Assembly (NCBI GenBank): GCA_964638865.1
Contig: CAZXBG010000112.1
Span: forward strand, 1-13,630
Source: UBA7236 sp964638865
GTDB lineage: Bacteria; Bacteroidota; Bacteroidia; Chitinophagales; BACL12
Direction of reading: 5' to 3'
Length of the DNA: 13,630 nt
The notes below the pieces were generated by a model. That model was not told the origin of the DNA. It worked only from the letters and a program-made list of their open reading frames with translations, and ran no database searches. Within the stretch, counting starts at the first letter, position 1, and each line of letters opens with the position of its first letter. Of the stretch, positions 6,945 to 13,630 are shown one piece after another. Position numbers and translations under genes: made by a program.

Positions 6945-8441
6945 ATGCAAAGCAGAAAGGCAGGAATATTACTTCATCCAACATCATTACCGGGAAAGTT
7001 CGGTATCGGAACTATTGGTGCGGAGGCTTTTGCCTTTGTAGATTTTTTAGTAACGGCAAAACAAAGTTATTGGCAGATATTACCTTTGGGTCCTACGGGA
7101 TATGGCGATTCCCCTTATCAATGTTTTAGTTCTAAAGCCGGAAACCCTTATTTAATCGATCTGGAAAAATTATGTGATATACACTTATTGGATAAATCAG
7201 ATTTAGAAGTGCATGAAGAATTTTCTGACCAAAAGGTAAATTACGGAATTGTTATTTCCACCAAACTCGAATTATTAAAAAAAGCACAACAGCGATTTAA
7301 CTCCGGTGATTATAATGATCTTAAAAATAGTTTTGATCTATTTATATCTGAGAATAATATCTGGCTTGAGGATTATGCATTGTTTATGGCATTAAAAGAA
7401 AAATTCGACAACAGGCCGTGGTACGAATGGAGTGATGAATATAGATTGAGAAATAATGAAGTGTTAGAAAATATAAAGCCGGAATTAGGTGATACAATAC
7501 ATTTTCATAAATTTATTCAATATATATTTTCTCAACAATGGTTTGAACTGAAACAATATGCAAACAATAATGGCATTGAAATAATTGGTGATATTCCAAT
7601 TTATGTTGCAATGGATAGCAGTGATACGTGGGTGAGTCCGCAATTATTTCAGTTTGATGAAAATAAAAATCCGTTATGTGTTGGAGGATGTCCTCCCGAT
7701 TATTTCAGTGAAACCGGTCAGCTTTGGGGAAATCCTATTTTTGATTATACAGAAATGGAAAAGGATAATTTTAGTTGGTGGATCGACAGGATCAAAACCA
7801 CTTTAAAATTATATGATCTTGTTCGTGTTGATCATTTCAGGGGATTTGCAGGATATTGGAGAATTCCTTACGGGGATGAAAATGCAATTAACGGTGAATG
7901 GATCACGGGGCCGGGTGCAAAATTATTTACTGCAATTAAAAATGCCTTAGGAGAAATTCCCATCATTGCAGAAGATCTCGGATTAATTACACCGGATGTT
8001 TTGGAACTGCGCGATGCATTTAATTTACCGGGCATGAAAGTTTTACAATTTGCTTTTGACAGTGGTGAAGCGAATGATTATTTACCACATAACTACGAAA
8101 AAAATTGTGTTGTTTACACCGGAACACACGACAATGAAACAGTAAATGGTTGGTTTGAAAATGCAACGGAATCAGACAAAAAATATGTTTTGGATTATAT
8201 CAATTCCGACGGAGAAAATGTAAGTTGGGATTTAATTAAATCGGCATGGGGAAGTGTAGCAAATACCGCAATTGCTCCTATGCAAGATGTTTTAGGTTTA
8301 GGTGCTGATGCCCGAATGAATTTGCCGGGTTCCACTGTGAAAAATTGGGAATGGAGGATGGAGGTTGGTGTCACAACGGATGAACTTGCAAAGAGGTTGG
8401 AACATATTACTTCTTTATATGGCAGGAAGCGTGAATCGTGA
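6945..8441 (+). CDS. malQ: 4-alpha-glucanotransferase (GH77)
   Basis: Cytoplasmic amylomaltase, which transfers alpha-1,4-glucan segments between maltodextrins and releases glucose. At 498 residues from the chosen ATG it is the compact form of the family. Features in order are HPTSLPG near the start, the substrate loop GDIPIYVAMDSSDTW (about 215-229), GGCPPDYFS, the nucleophile D296 in VRVDHFRGF, the acid/base E343 in IIAEDLG, and D396 in GTHDN. A TTG at 6936 in the same frame would add MQI, but the ATG gives the usual family start (MQSRKAGILLHPTS), so I prefer it. No signal peptide. It is third in the amylase/GapN operon, so it fits processing of imported maltodextrins. The last codons and the TGA lie inside a repeat (8430-8449), so the C-terminal R-E-S is repeat-derived. 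Confidence 0.95.
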   Translation: MQSRKAGILLHPTSLPGKFGIGTIGAEAFAFVDFLVTAKQSYWQILPLGPTGYGDSPYQCFSSKAGNPYLIDLEKLCDIHLLDKSDLEVHEEFSDQKVNYGIVISTKLELLKKAQQRFNSGDYNDLKNSFDLFISENNIWLEDYALFMALKEKFDNRPWYEWSDEYRLRNNEVLENIKPELGDTIHFHKFIQYIFSQQWFELKQYANNNGIEIIGDIPIYVAMDSSDTWVSPQLFQFDENKNPLCVGGCPPDYFSETGQLWGNPIFDYTEMEKDNFSWWIDRIKTTLKLYDLVRVDHFRGFAGYWRIPYGDENAINGEWITGPGAKLFTAIKNALGEIPIIAEDLGLITPDVLELRDAFNLPGMKVLQFAFDSGEANDYLPHNYEKNCVVYTGTHDNETVNGWFENATESDKKYVLDYINSDGENVSWDLIKSAWGSVANTAIAPMQDVLGLGADARMNLPGSTVKNWEWRMEVGVTTDELAKRLEHITSLYGRKRES

Positions 8442-8449
8442 GGCGTGAG
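8430..8449. repeat. Heptamer-based direct repeat, copy 1, over the malQ stop
   Basis: The 20-base element consists of CGTGAAT, CGTGAGG and CGTGAG, that is, CGTGA units every 7 bases. It matches copy 2 at 8521-8540 with one mismatch (G or A at position 13), 91 bases start to start. Its bases 1-12 encode the last three MalQ residues and the TGA. Confidence 0.75.
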
Positions 8450-8520
8450 AGGAGAATATATTTTTGTGAAAGTTATTTGAAAAGGGATTGAAATTGGATG
8501 GGCGTGAAATTATTTCAGAT

Positions 8521-8540
8521 CGTGAATCGTGAAGCGTGAG
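8521..8540. repeat. Heptamer-based direct repeat, copy 2
   Basis: CGTGAAT, CGTGAAG and CGTGAG repeat copy 1 with 19 of 20 bases identical. A lone GGCGTGAAAT at 8501-8510 may be a further degenerate unit. The copy lies in the noncoding gap between malQ and the carbonic anhydrase gene. Confidence 0.75.
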
Positions 8541-8543
8541 TAA

Positions 8544-8565
8544 TATTAACGAGTAAAAGTTAATA
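8544..8565. terminator. Weak hairpin between convergent genes
   Basis: TATTAAC (8544-8550) and GTTAATA (8559-8565) form a perfect 7-bp stem with an 8-base loop between the convergent malQ and carbonic anhydrase genes. The position suits a bidirectional terminator, but the stem is AT-rich and no T run follows on either strand. Confidence 0.22.
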
Positions 8566-8598
8566 CACTTAACCCATTGACTTTTGGCGAAATTTGAA

Positions 8599-8637
8599 GC
8601 TCCAGTCCCGCGTCCCGATACCTCATGCCGCCCCCTC
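8599..8637. other. GC-rich patch with TCCCG repeats next to the carbonic anhydrase stop
   Basis: This roughly 39-base stretch is far richer in G and C than its surroundings. TCCCG occurs at 8606-8610 and 8613-8617, again with a 7-base period, followed by CCTCATGCCGCCCCC. It may belong to the same class of dispersed heptamer repeat as 8430-8449. I see no hairpin in it. Confidence 0.4.
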
Positions 8638-9258
8638 TCAATAAAACTCCACCTGTCCGGTATCAAGATCGTATAATGCGCCAATAATTTTTATTTCTCC
8701 GGCTATTTCCATTTCGTGAAGTATGCTGCTTTGCTCACGAATTTTTTGAACGGTGATAAATACATTATTCGCAGTTACATTTTGAACGAATTTGAGATTA
8801 TTTCCTGTTCTATTTTCTATAGTTTCTTTTTCCAATTCAATTGCAGGTTTTATTTTATTGAGCAGGTTTGTAATATTTCCCATTACAATATTATTACAAG
8901 CTCCTTCAATTGCGCCGCATTTTGTATGACCTAATACAACGATCAATTTTGAACCTGCAACTTTGCATGCAAATTCCATGCTCCCTAAAATATCTTCATT
9001 TAAAATATTACCTGCTATTCTTATACTAAATATGTCTCCCAATCCCTGATCAAAAATTAATTCAGCGGAAGTTCTGGAATCTATACAACTTAATATAGCA
9101 GCAAATGGAAACTGACCGCTTGATGTATCATTCACTTGTTCCAATAAATTGCGATGTGCCTTTATATTATTTACAAACCTTTCGTTGCCCTCTTTTAAAA
9201 TATCGAGTGCATGCTCCGGTGTTAATTCGTCTTGCGTTTCTTTGGTATGCGATCTCAT
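8638..9258 (-). CDS. Beta-class carbonic anhydrase
   Basis: This 206-residue zinc enzyme interconverts carbon dioxide and bicarbonate. The beta-class signature is complete: C58-x-D60-x-R62 in SCIDSR supplies one zinc ligand and the Asp/Arg dyad, and H111 and C114 in GHTKCG supply the other two ligands. Other conserved blocks are RIAGN and GAIEGA. The length is normal for the prokaryotic beta class and no signal peptide is seen, so it is cytoplasmic. The ATG at 9258 follows an A/T-rich leader without Shine-Dalgarno. A TAAATTTG box lies 27 bases upstream, so it probably has its own promoter. It is convergent with malQ and 85 bases downstream of an exported protein gene. I see no direct tie to sugar use, apart from a general bicarbonate supply for carboxylations. 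Confidence 0.94.
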   Translation of the reverse strand: MRSHTKETQDELTPEHALDILKEGNERFVNNIKAHRNLLEQVNDTSSGQFPFAAILSCIDSRTSAELIFDQGLGDIFSIRIAGNILNEDILGSMEFACKVAGSKLIVVLGHTKCGAIEGACNNIVMGNITNLLNKIKPAIELEKETIENRTGNNLKFVQNVTANNVFITVQKIREQSSILHEMEIAGEIKIIGALYDLDTGQVEFY

Positions 9259-9285
9259 TTAAATAACTTGCCTATTGTTAGTGAA

Positions 9286-9293
9286 CAAATTTA
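9286..9293 (-). promoter_or_regulatory. Putative -7 box for the carbonic anhydrase gene
   Basis: The minus strand reads TAAATTTG, an exact TAnnTTTG match, 27 bases before the ATG at 9258. No TTTG -33 element is visible at the usual distance, so the call rests on the -7 box alone. Confidence 0.33.
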
Positions 9294-9343
9294 GCGCAGT
9301 AATACTAATTAATATAATTTATATCGATTGATGCAAAATTACA

Positions 9344-9970
9344 CTAAAAAATATAACCAATTGAAAACCCAGCGTCAAACAATAAGGGAGAATCACCTAG
9401 CTGTATATGCCCGAAGTCGTGAAATCCGTCATTATAAATGAAATCGGAATCTGGATTTTTTTCAGATATCCAGTTTTTTCCATATCCCAATCCGAACCAA
9501 AAATCAAATACCATAACATCGAATACAGGCACCTGATCACCGAAATAAACAAATTGCGAAATAGAAAAATCGGCACCTGTAATATCCTCCAATCCAATTT
9601 GTCCCTTTGTATAATAGAAATAATTTAACGACAAAGAAGGTTTTAAATATACTCCTTCAAATATTTTGTAATCTTTTGTACGTTTATTTTCGCTTGTTAA
9701 ATAAAATCTAAACCCGAACCCTCCATAAGCTCCAACAAAGGAATCGCAATAATAATAGTCGCCGAGATTCATTCCTATAAAACCTGCCTCAACATCATAA
9801 GAAAAAACTTTTGATTTAACAGTTTCCAGCGACAATCCTAAACATCCGTTTACAGGAGAGAAAAAATCAAACTTAATAGAATGCCTTTTTGTTGTATCGC
9901 TATCAGAAAGTTGAGCATTCAATATTGAATAGAAAATTAATAGGAAGAAAATAAGTACAAACTTTATCAT
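9344..9970 (-). CDS. Exported protein of unknown function, paralog A (beta-barrel-like)
   Basis: This 208-residue protein is not one I recognise. Residues 1-19 are a clear signal peptide (IFFLLIFYSILNA, then Q). The rest alternates aromatic and glycine residues in a way typical of small outer-membrane beta-barrels, and it ends in an aromatic (GYIF-COOH), as many barrels do. It is clearly homologous to the gene immediately upstream (10013-10672). Shared blocks are FDFFSPVNGC near 34-43, GFIGMNLGDYY near 63-73, FDFWFGLGYG near 155-164 and GDSPLLFDAGFSIG near 192-205. It has no lipobox and no T9SS tail. The 42-base spacing from its paralog suggests cotranscription. The outer-membrane location is inference from composition. 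Confidence 0.75.
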   Translation of the reverse strand: MIKFVLIFFLLIFYSILNAQLSDSDTTKRHSIKFDFFSPVNGCLGLSLETVKSKVFSYDVEAGFIGMNLGDYYYCDSFVGAYGGFGFRFYLTSENKRTKDYKIFEGVYLKPSLSLNYFYYTKGQIGLEDITGADFSISQFVYFGDQVPVFDVMVFDFWFGLGYGKNWISEKNPDSDFIYNDGFHDFGHIQLGDSPLLFDAGFSIGYIF

Positions 9971-9979
9971 GATTCTTTT

Positions 9980-10017
9980 AATAAGTTAAGATCATTAAAT
10001 AAAATTTTCAACTTATT
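9980..10017. repeat. 8-bp inverted repeat between the two exported paralogs
   Basis: AATAAGTT (9980-9987) and AACTTATT (10010-10017) are perfect reverse complements around 22 bases, and the second arm includes the stop codon of paralog B. It could form a weak intergenic hairpin that modulates downstream expression. The sequence is AT-rich, so it may be chance. Confidence 0.25.
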
Positions 10018-10672
10018 TTAATAATATTCCGATAGATAAACCTCCATCAAAAATAAGCGGAGAATCTCCGAACTTAACATAACTGAATTTATATCCTGTC
10101 GGACTTTCATAATAATCAAATAATGGATCTATTTCATCACTATTATCATTTACCCAACTACCCCCGTAACCCAATCCAAACCAGATATCAAAAGTAACCA
10201 TATCTGACAATACCCATTGGTTTCCAAGTGCAAGCAAAAGGGAAAGGGAAAAGTCGTTGCCTTTTATTGCGGTGCCGATTGTAGTGTCGTTAATAAAGTC
10301 ATAATATTCAAATACATCTTCAAACGTAAAAAAGTTTGCCATTATCAGTGGCTTAAAATATGCGCCTTTCATGTTATTATTCTCTACCATTTCCTGGTCC
10401 TTTTTAAAATAAAAGCGCGGGCCTCCTGCCACATAACCTCCTGCGAATTTATCATACAAAAAATAATCACCCAATTTCAATCCGATCAAACCGGCATCAA
10501 TATCTAACGATGTAAAATTTGACCTGGTTGTTTCCAGCGAAAAACCAAAACAACCGCTCACAGGTGAAAAGAAGTCATATTTCAGGGAATGTGTTTTGAG
10601 ATCATCTGTATTTTGAGAATAGGTATTACACCATAATGTAATTGCACCTATCAATATTGCTATTTTTTTCAT
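10013..10672 (-). CDS. Exported protein of unknown function, paralog B (beta-barrel-like)
   Basis: This 219-residue protein has a signal peptide of about 19 residues (MKKIAILIGAITLWC, then NTYS before Q20). C15 does not sit in a convincing lipobox, so lipidation is unlikely. Blocks shared with its downstream paralog are YDFFSPVSGC (about 32-41), GLIGLKLGDYF (61-71), FDIWFGLGYG (161-170) and GDSPLIFDGGLSIG (202-215). The middle section (about 90-145) differs most and carries acidic, aromatic stretches. Composition suggests a small outer-membrane beta-barrel, but this is inference and I cannot name a family. It is probably the first gene of the pair. No TAnnTTTG box is evident in the 122 bases upstream. 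Confidence 0.75.
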   Translation of the reverse strand: MKKIAILIGAITLWCNTYSQNTDDLKTHSLKYDFFSPVSGCFGFSLETTRSNFTSLDIDAGLIGLKLGDYFLYDKFAGGYVAGGPRFYFKKDQEMVENNNMKGAYFKPLIMANFFTFEDVFEYYDFINDTTIGTAIKGNDFSLSLLLALGNQWVLSDMVTFDIWFGLGYGGSWVNDNSDEIDPLFDYYESPTGYKFSYVKFGDSPLIFDGGLSIGILLK

Positions 10673-10794
10673 AGAAAATAAGTTTTAATAAAATTTAAAA
10701 TTAAGGCAAATTCGCGACAATAAAGAGAATATAGATCACCAATTTTCGAGCAACCAACAAATGGTAGTAATAATAATTGGCGCAAGATAAAATA
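10673..10794. other. Intergenic spacer without a recognised element
   Basis: These 122 AT-rich bases separate the transporter gene at 10795-12081 from paralog B, both on the minus strand. The nearest promoter-like string on that strand, TACCATTTG, has one base too many between TA and TTTG. No hairpin with a T run was seen. Confidence 0.5.
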
Positions 10795-12081
10795 TCATTC
10801 CAATTTTTTCTTATCCTTCACCCATCTCCACATCAAAAAACTCAAAAACAAACTCACTGCACTAATTTTAAAGATGAGGCTTTTATCTTCGGCGTCAGCA
10901 ATAAATTGTGCTATTAATAAACTCACTATCAATTGCGGAATAACAATACTCATATTAAAAATTCCCATAAATAATCCCATACGCTGTTTGTTCACTTTTT
11001 CACTCATGATGGCAAAAGGCAGACTAACTATTGCAGCCCAACCAATACCTGCAATTGCCATACATATATATAAAGTGGTAACATCTTTTCCAACAAATAC
11101 AATAAGTGCATATCCCAAACTCATGATAAGCAAACATGTAGATTGCACAGTAATTCTTCCAAATCTTTTTGTTAAAGGTTCCAGCACTAATGCAGGTAAT
11201 ATCGCACCCACAGCATTTAAAATTAAAAAGGAGTAACCTATTATTTTACCAATACTATTTTTTTGTTCATCGTCCAGAGACGAAGAATCATTGGTATTAA
11301 ACAGCATCTGACTTGCATAAGCAAACATAAATACGAACATCGTTTGAACCCCAATCCATGAAAATGCATTTGCCAAATATATTTTCACCAATTCATTTAC
11401 TTCCGCCTTTTGAGTATGAGCCTGAACATCCAGTGCATTTATTTCTGCATCAGTTTTATCAGCTTGTAATATTTTAGGTTCTTCAATAAAAAATATAGGA
11501 ATTATGGAAAATGCAAGCACAATAAAAACACCTACATAAATAAGTGTATAATTATCATACCAGGCACCAATAAAATAAGCGAGTACACCCATCGTTCCGG
11601 AAACAGTTTGCATCCAGGTATATCCCTTTGTTCGTGCTTTACCATCGGGTGTTACATCGGTAATAATACTTCTGGTAGGATTAAAACCTAAGTTAATGGC
11701 AAGATCAAGGGTTGTTGCTACGGCGAGTGCAACAGGAATTAAACTTTGCGCACCAAATAGTTTTTGAATTACATCGAGATTAGGTAAACAAATCAGCATA
11801 AGTGCAGCTATTGTTCCACCAATTAAAATAAATGGCCTTCGTCTTCCACCCCAGAACCAGGATTTATCGCTTACCAAACCAACCAATAATTGCATGACCA
11901 AACCTGCAAGAGGTCCACTAGCCCATATCAGCCCAATTTCTTCTATTTCCAGATCATATTTTGTAGATAGGATCCAACTGAGCGCACTGATCTGAACACA
12001 TAAAGCAAAACCCATAGCTGTTGCGGGCATGGCAAGTATTGCATAAAAAGAATTGGATAATTTTTTTTGGATGGATAACAT
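10795..12081 (-). CDS. MFS sugar transporter, SLC45/GPH-like (paralog 1)
   Basis: This 428-residue inner-membrane protein has about a dozen hydrophobic segments. It carries features of the SLC45 / GPH cation-sugar symporter branch of the major facilitator superfamily. The loop 2-3 motif is GLVSD72KSWFWGGRRRP, and D126 in DLAINLGFNP is followed by TRSIITDVTPD. A central cytoplasmic loop (about 205-235) is polar. The substrate is probably a glucoside such as maltose or sucrose with proton symport, but specificity cannot be read from sequence. The start at 12081 gives a family-like N-terminus. The gene is divergent from a second transporter of the same type, with 143 bases between the starts, so the two may share control. 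It also lies upstream of the exported paralogs on the same strand. Confidence 0.88.
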   Translation of the reverse strand: MLSIQKKLSNSFYAILAMPATAMGFALCVQISALSWILSTKYDLEIEEIGLIWASGPLAGLVMQLLVGLVSDKSWFWGGRRRPFILIGGTIAALMLICLPNLDVIQKLFGAQSLIPVALAVATTLDLAINLGFNPTRSIITDVTPDGKARTKGYTWMQTVSGTMGVLAYFIGAWYDNYTLIYVGVFIVLAFSIIPIFFIEEPKILQADKTDAEINALDVQAHTQKAEVNELVKIYLANAFSWIGVQTMFVFMFAYASQMLFNTNDSSSLDDEQKNSIGKIIGYSFLILNAVGAILPALVLEPLTKRFGRITVQSTCLLIMSLGYALIVFVGKDVTTLYICMAIAGIGWAAIVSLPFAIMSEKVNKQRMGLFMGIFNMSIVIPQLIVSLLIAQFIADAEDKSLIFKISAVSLFLSFLMWRWVKDKKKLE

Positions 12082-12134
12082 ACTGTTGGTTTAGTTGAAC
12101 ATACTTTTAATCTGTATTCTCAGCTCTAAAAATA

Positions 12135-12153
12135 CAAAATGATATATATTTTG
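12135..12153. promoter_or_regulatory. Palindrome between divergent transporter genes
   Basis: CAAAAT (12135-12140) and ATTTTG (12148-12153) are perfect reverse complements around GATATAT. The 19-base element lies near the middle of the divergent gap and touches the proposed -33 element of the plus-strand gene. It is a candidate operator, though AT-rich palindromes of this size can be chance. Confidence 0.3.
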
Positions 12154-12180
12154 AACACCATTCCCGATAAATATATCTTG
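12150..12180 (+). promoter_or_regulatory. Possible promoter of the plus-strand transporter gene
   Basis: TTTG at 12150-12153 and TATCTTG at 12174-12180 are separated by 20 bases, which is the right spacing for -33 and -7 elements. The -7 box is one base short of TAnnTTTG, so the call is weak. It would give a leader of roughly 40 bases before the ATG at 12225. Confidence 0.25.
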
Positions 12181-12224
12181 TTACTAAAATCACTAAATTG
12201 CAGCCAATTAAACCACAAAGAATT

Positions 12225-13574
12225 ATGGAAAAACCTCGTTTGAGTTTTTGGCAGATATGGAACATGAGTTTCGGATTTTTGGGAATTCAATTCGGGTTTG
12301 CATTACAGAACAGCAATGCTTCTGCTATACTTCAAAATTTTGGTGCTGATATACACAATCTAAGTTGGTTTTGGCTGGTTGCTCCATTTACCGGAATGAT
12401 AGTTCAACCCATAATTGGCCATTATAGCGATAATACATGGAACAGACTTGGGCGCAGAAAACCGTATTTTTTAGTAGGAACTATATTATGCTGTATTGCA
12501 TTGGTAATGCTTCCGAATTCCGCTTTATTTCTTACTGCAAAATCGGCACTTTTAATTGGTGCAGGATTTTTAATGATCATGGATGCAAGTATCAATGTAG
12601 CAATGGAACCCTTTAGGGCACTGGTGGCGGATAATTTACCGGATAAACAACGGACATTAGGATTTTCAATTCAAACATTTTTAATTGGTATTGGCGCAGT
12701 TGCAGGAAGTTGGTTGCCTTGGTTTTTGGCTAATGTTGGAAATGTTTCCTCAGAAGCTCCGCAGGGTCATGTGGCAGACAATGTAACATTTTCATTTTAT
12801 ATAGGTGCCATCGTGTTTTTTGGTGCCATTATGGTTACTTTAATTTTTGCTAAAGAATATCCTCCAAAGGAATATGAATTATACCATGGAAAAGCAAAAA
12901 GAATAAAACATGGAATTGGAGAAATCTTTAATGATTTTGCAAAAATGCCCAAGACGATGAAACAATTAGGGCTTGTACAATTCTTCAGTTGGTTTGCTTT
13001 ATTTGGTATGTGGGTTTATACTACGCCTGCTATCGCACATCATATTTATGGATTGCCAATTGACGACACCTCCAGCCCAACATTTAGAGAAGCTGGAAAT
13101 TGGGTGGGAATTATTTTTGGAACCTATAATCTTGTCAGCGCTATTTACGCATTATTTCTACCTGCTCTTGCCAGAACAATAGGTAGAAAATTAACACATG
13201 CAATTTCCTTAACAGCCGGAGGTGTTGGTTTGATCTCTATATTTTTTGCATCTAGTCCGGAAATGTTATTATTTTCCATGATAGGTGTTGGTATGGCCTG
13301 GGCAAGTATTTTAGCAATGCCTTATTCCATTTTAGCAGGAAGTATTCCCGCAGGAAAAATGGGAGTTTATATGGGGATATTTAATTTCTTTATAACTATA
13401 CCACAAATTGTAAATGGAATTTTCGGAGGCCCAATAGTGCATTCCATCTTTAATGATAATGCAATTTATGCTATTGTAATGAGTGGAATATTTATGTTAT
13501 GCGCAGCAATATCTGTAATTTATGTGCATGATGATGGTGATATATCTGCTGTTAAAACAAAACCGATTTCTTAA
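12225..13574 (+). CDS. MFS sugar transporter, SLC45/GPH-like (paralog 2)
   Basis: This 449-residue inner-membrane protein has about twelve hydrophobic segments and belongs to the same transporter branch as the divergent gene. The N-terminus (KPRLSFWQIWNMSFGFLGIQ) is very typical of Bacteroidota maltose/sugar transporters. The loop 2-3 motif is GHYSD69NTWNRLGRRKP, and D120 in DASINVAMEPFRALVAD is conserved. The open frame could begin at a TTG at 12198, adding nine residues, but the ATG at 12225 gives the family start and is preferred. Maltose or maltodextrin import is inferred from the MalQ/amylase neighbourhood. Its TAA overlaps the next ATG (TAATG), so it is probably the first gene of an operon that continues beyond the window. 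Confidence 0.9.
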   Translation: MEKPRLSFWQIWNMSFGFLGIQFGFALQNSNASAILQNFGADIHNLSWFWLVAPFTGMIVQPIIGHYSDNTWNRLGRRKPYFLVGTILCCIALVMLPNSALFLTAKSALLIGAGFLMIMDASINVAMEPFRALVADNLPDKQRTLGFSIQTFLIGIGAVAGSWLPWFLANVGNVSSEAPQGHVADNVTFSFYIGAIVFFGAIMVTLIFAKEYPPKEYELYHGKAKRIKHGIGEIFNDFAKMPKTMKQLGLVQFFSWFALFGMWVYTTPAIAHHIYGLPIDDTSSPTFREAGNWVGIIFGTYNLVSAIYALFLPALARTIGRKLTHAISLTAGGVGLISIFFASSPEMLLFSMIGVGMAWASILAMPYSILAGSIPAGKMGVYMGIFNFFITIPQIVNGIFGGPIVHSIFNDNAIYAIVMSGIFMLCAAISVIYVHDDGDISAVKTKPIS

Positions 13575-13630
13575 TGGTTTCCCTCAGGTTTAAATGGGTC
13601 AAATTCATTTTCTGGGGAGCATCTGTCATT
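13574..13630 (+). CDS. Start of an unidentified gene, cut by the window end
   Basis: An ATG shares its A with the stop codon of the transporter gene (TAATG), a classic translational coupling arrangement. The frame stays open for 19 codons to the end. The residues MVSLRFKWVKFIFWGASVI show basic residues and then a hydrophobic run, consistent with a signal peptide or membrane anchor. By context a further glucan-use gene is possible, but the family cannot be determined. Confidence 0.55.
   Translation, partial: MVSLRFKWVKFIFWGASVI

Noticed and set aside
8426..8545. CRISPR array
   Set aside because: There are only two 20-base copies, themselves made of 7-base units, with a single intervening stretch, one copy partly coding, and no cas gene.
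8415..8684. Minus-strand 89-codon open frame across the malQ-carbonic anhydrase gap
   Set aside because: It overlaps the ends of two well-supported genes, runs through the repeats and GC patch, and has no family-like sequence.
10874..11236. Plus-strand 120-codon open frame within the minus-strand transporter gene
   Set aside because: Hydrophobic antisense translation is expected opposite membrane segments; no independent evidence.
12082..12224. Promoter for the minus-strand transporter
   Set aside because: Strings such as TATTTTTA and TATGTTCA on the minus strand miss the TTTG end of the consensus and lack a -33 partner.

Overview
The window looks like a chromosomal scaffold from a Bacteroidota (Bacteroidetes) member, probably a metagenome-assembled or draft genome. 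The evidence is: low-GC, A/T-rich coding; C-terminal type IX secretion (T9SS) sorting domains on two secreted enzymes; little Shine-Dalgarno signal; several TAnnTTTG-type -7 boxes; and a run of exactly 100 Ns that behaves as a placeholder gap. I see no rRNA, tRNA, CRISPR array, transposase or phage gene.

Layout from left to right. A small GxxExxY-family protein (67-459, minus) lies downstream of two tandem, related secreted esterases (525-1685 and 1682-3073, minus). Each esterase has an N-terminal starch-binding-like beta-sandwich, and the two genes overlap by ATGA. Divergent from them is a plus-strand run: a secreted GH13 alpha-amylase with a T9SS tail (3161-5416), an NADP-type glyceraldehyde-3-phosphate dehydrogenase-like aldehyde dehydrogenase interrupted by the N gap (5418-6921), and a GH77 4-alpha-glucanotransferase, MalQ (6945-8441). 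A short convergent intergenic region (8442-8637) carries heptamer-like repeats, one copy of which supplies the malQ stop codon, and a GC-rich patch. Minus-strand genes follow: a beta-carbonic anhydrase (8638-9258), two paralogous exported proteins of unknown function (9344-9970 and 10013-10672), and an SLC45/GPH-like sugar transporter of the major facilitator superfamily (10795-12081). A second transporter of the same kind (12225-13574) is transcribed divergently, and a further gene starts within its stop codon (TAATG) and runs off the end.

Working together (inference): the centre and right part read as an alpha-glucan (starch, glycogen or maltodextrin) utilisation neighbourhood. The secreted, surface-anchored amylase and perhaps the esterases act on the polymer outside. 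One or both transporters could import maltose-like sugars. MalQ remodels maltodextrins in the cytoplasm, and the GapN-like enzyme could direct triose phosphate carbon to NADPH. The carbonic anhydrase, the exported paralogs and the GxxExxY protein have no evident role in this pathway. Nothing here is clearly a wholly new system. The least explained items are the esterase pair, the exported paralog pair and the repeat at the malQ terminus.
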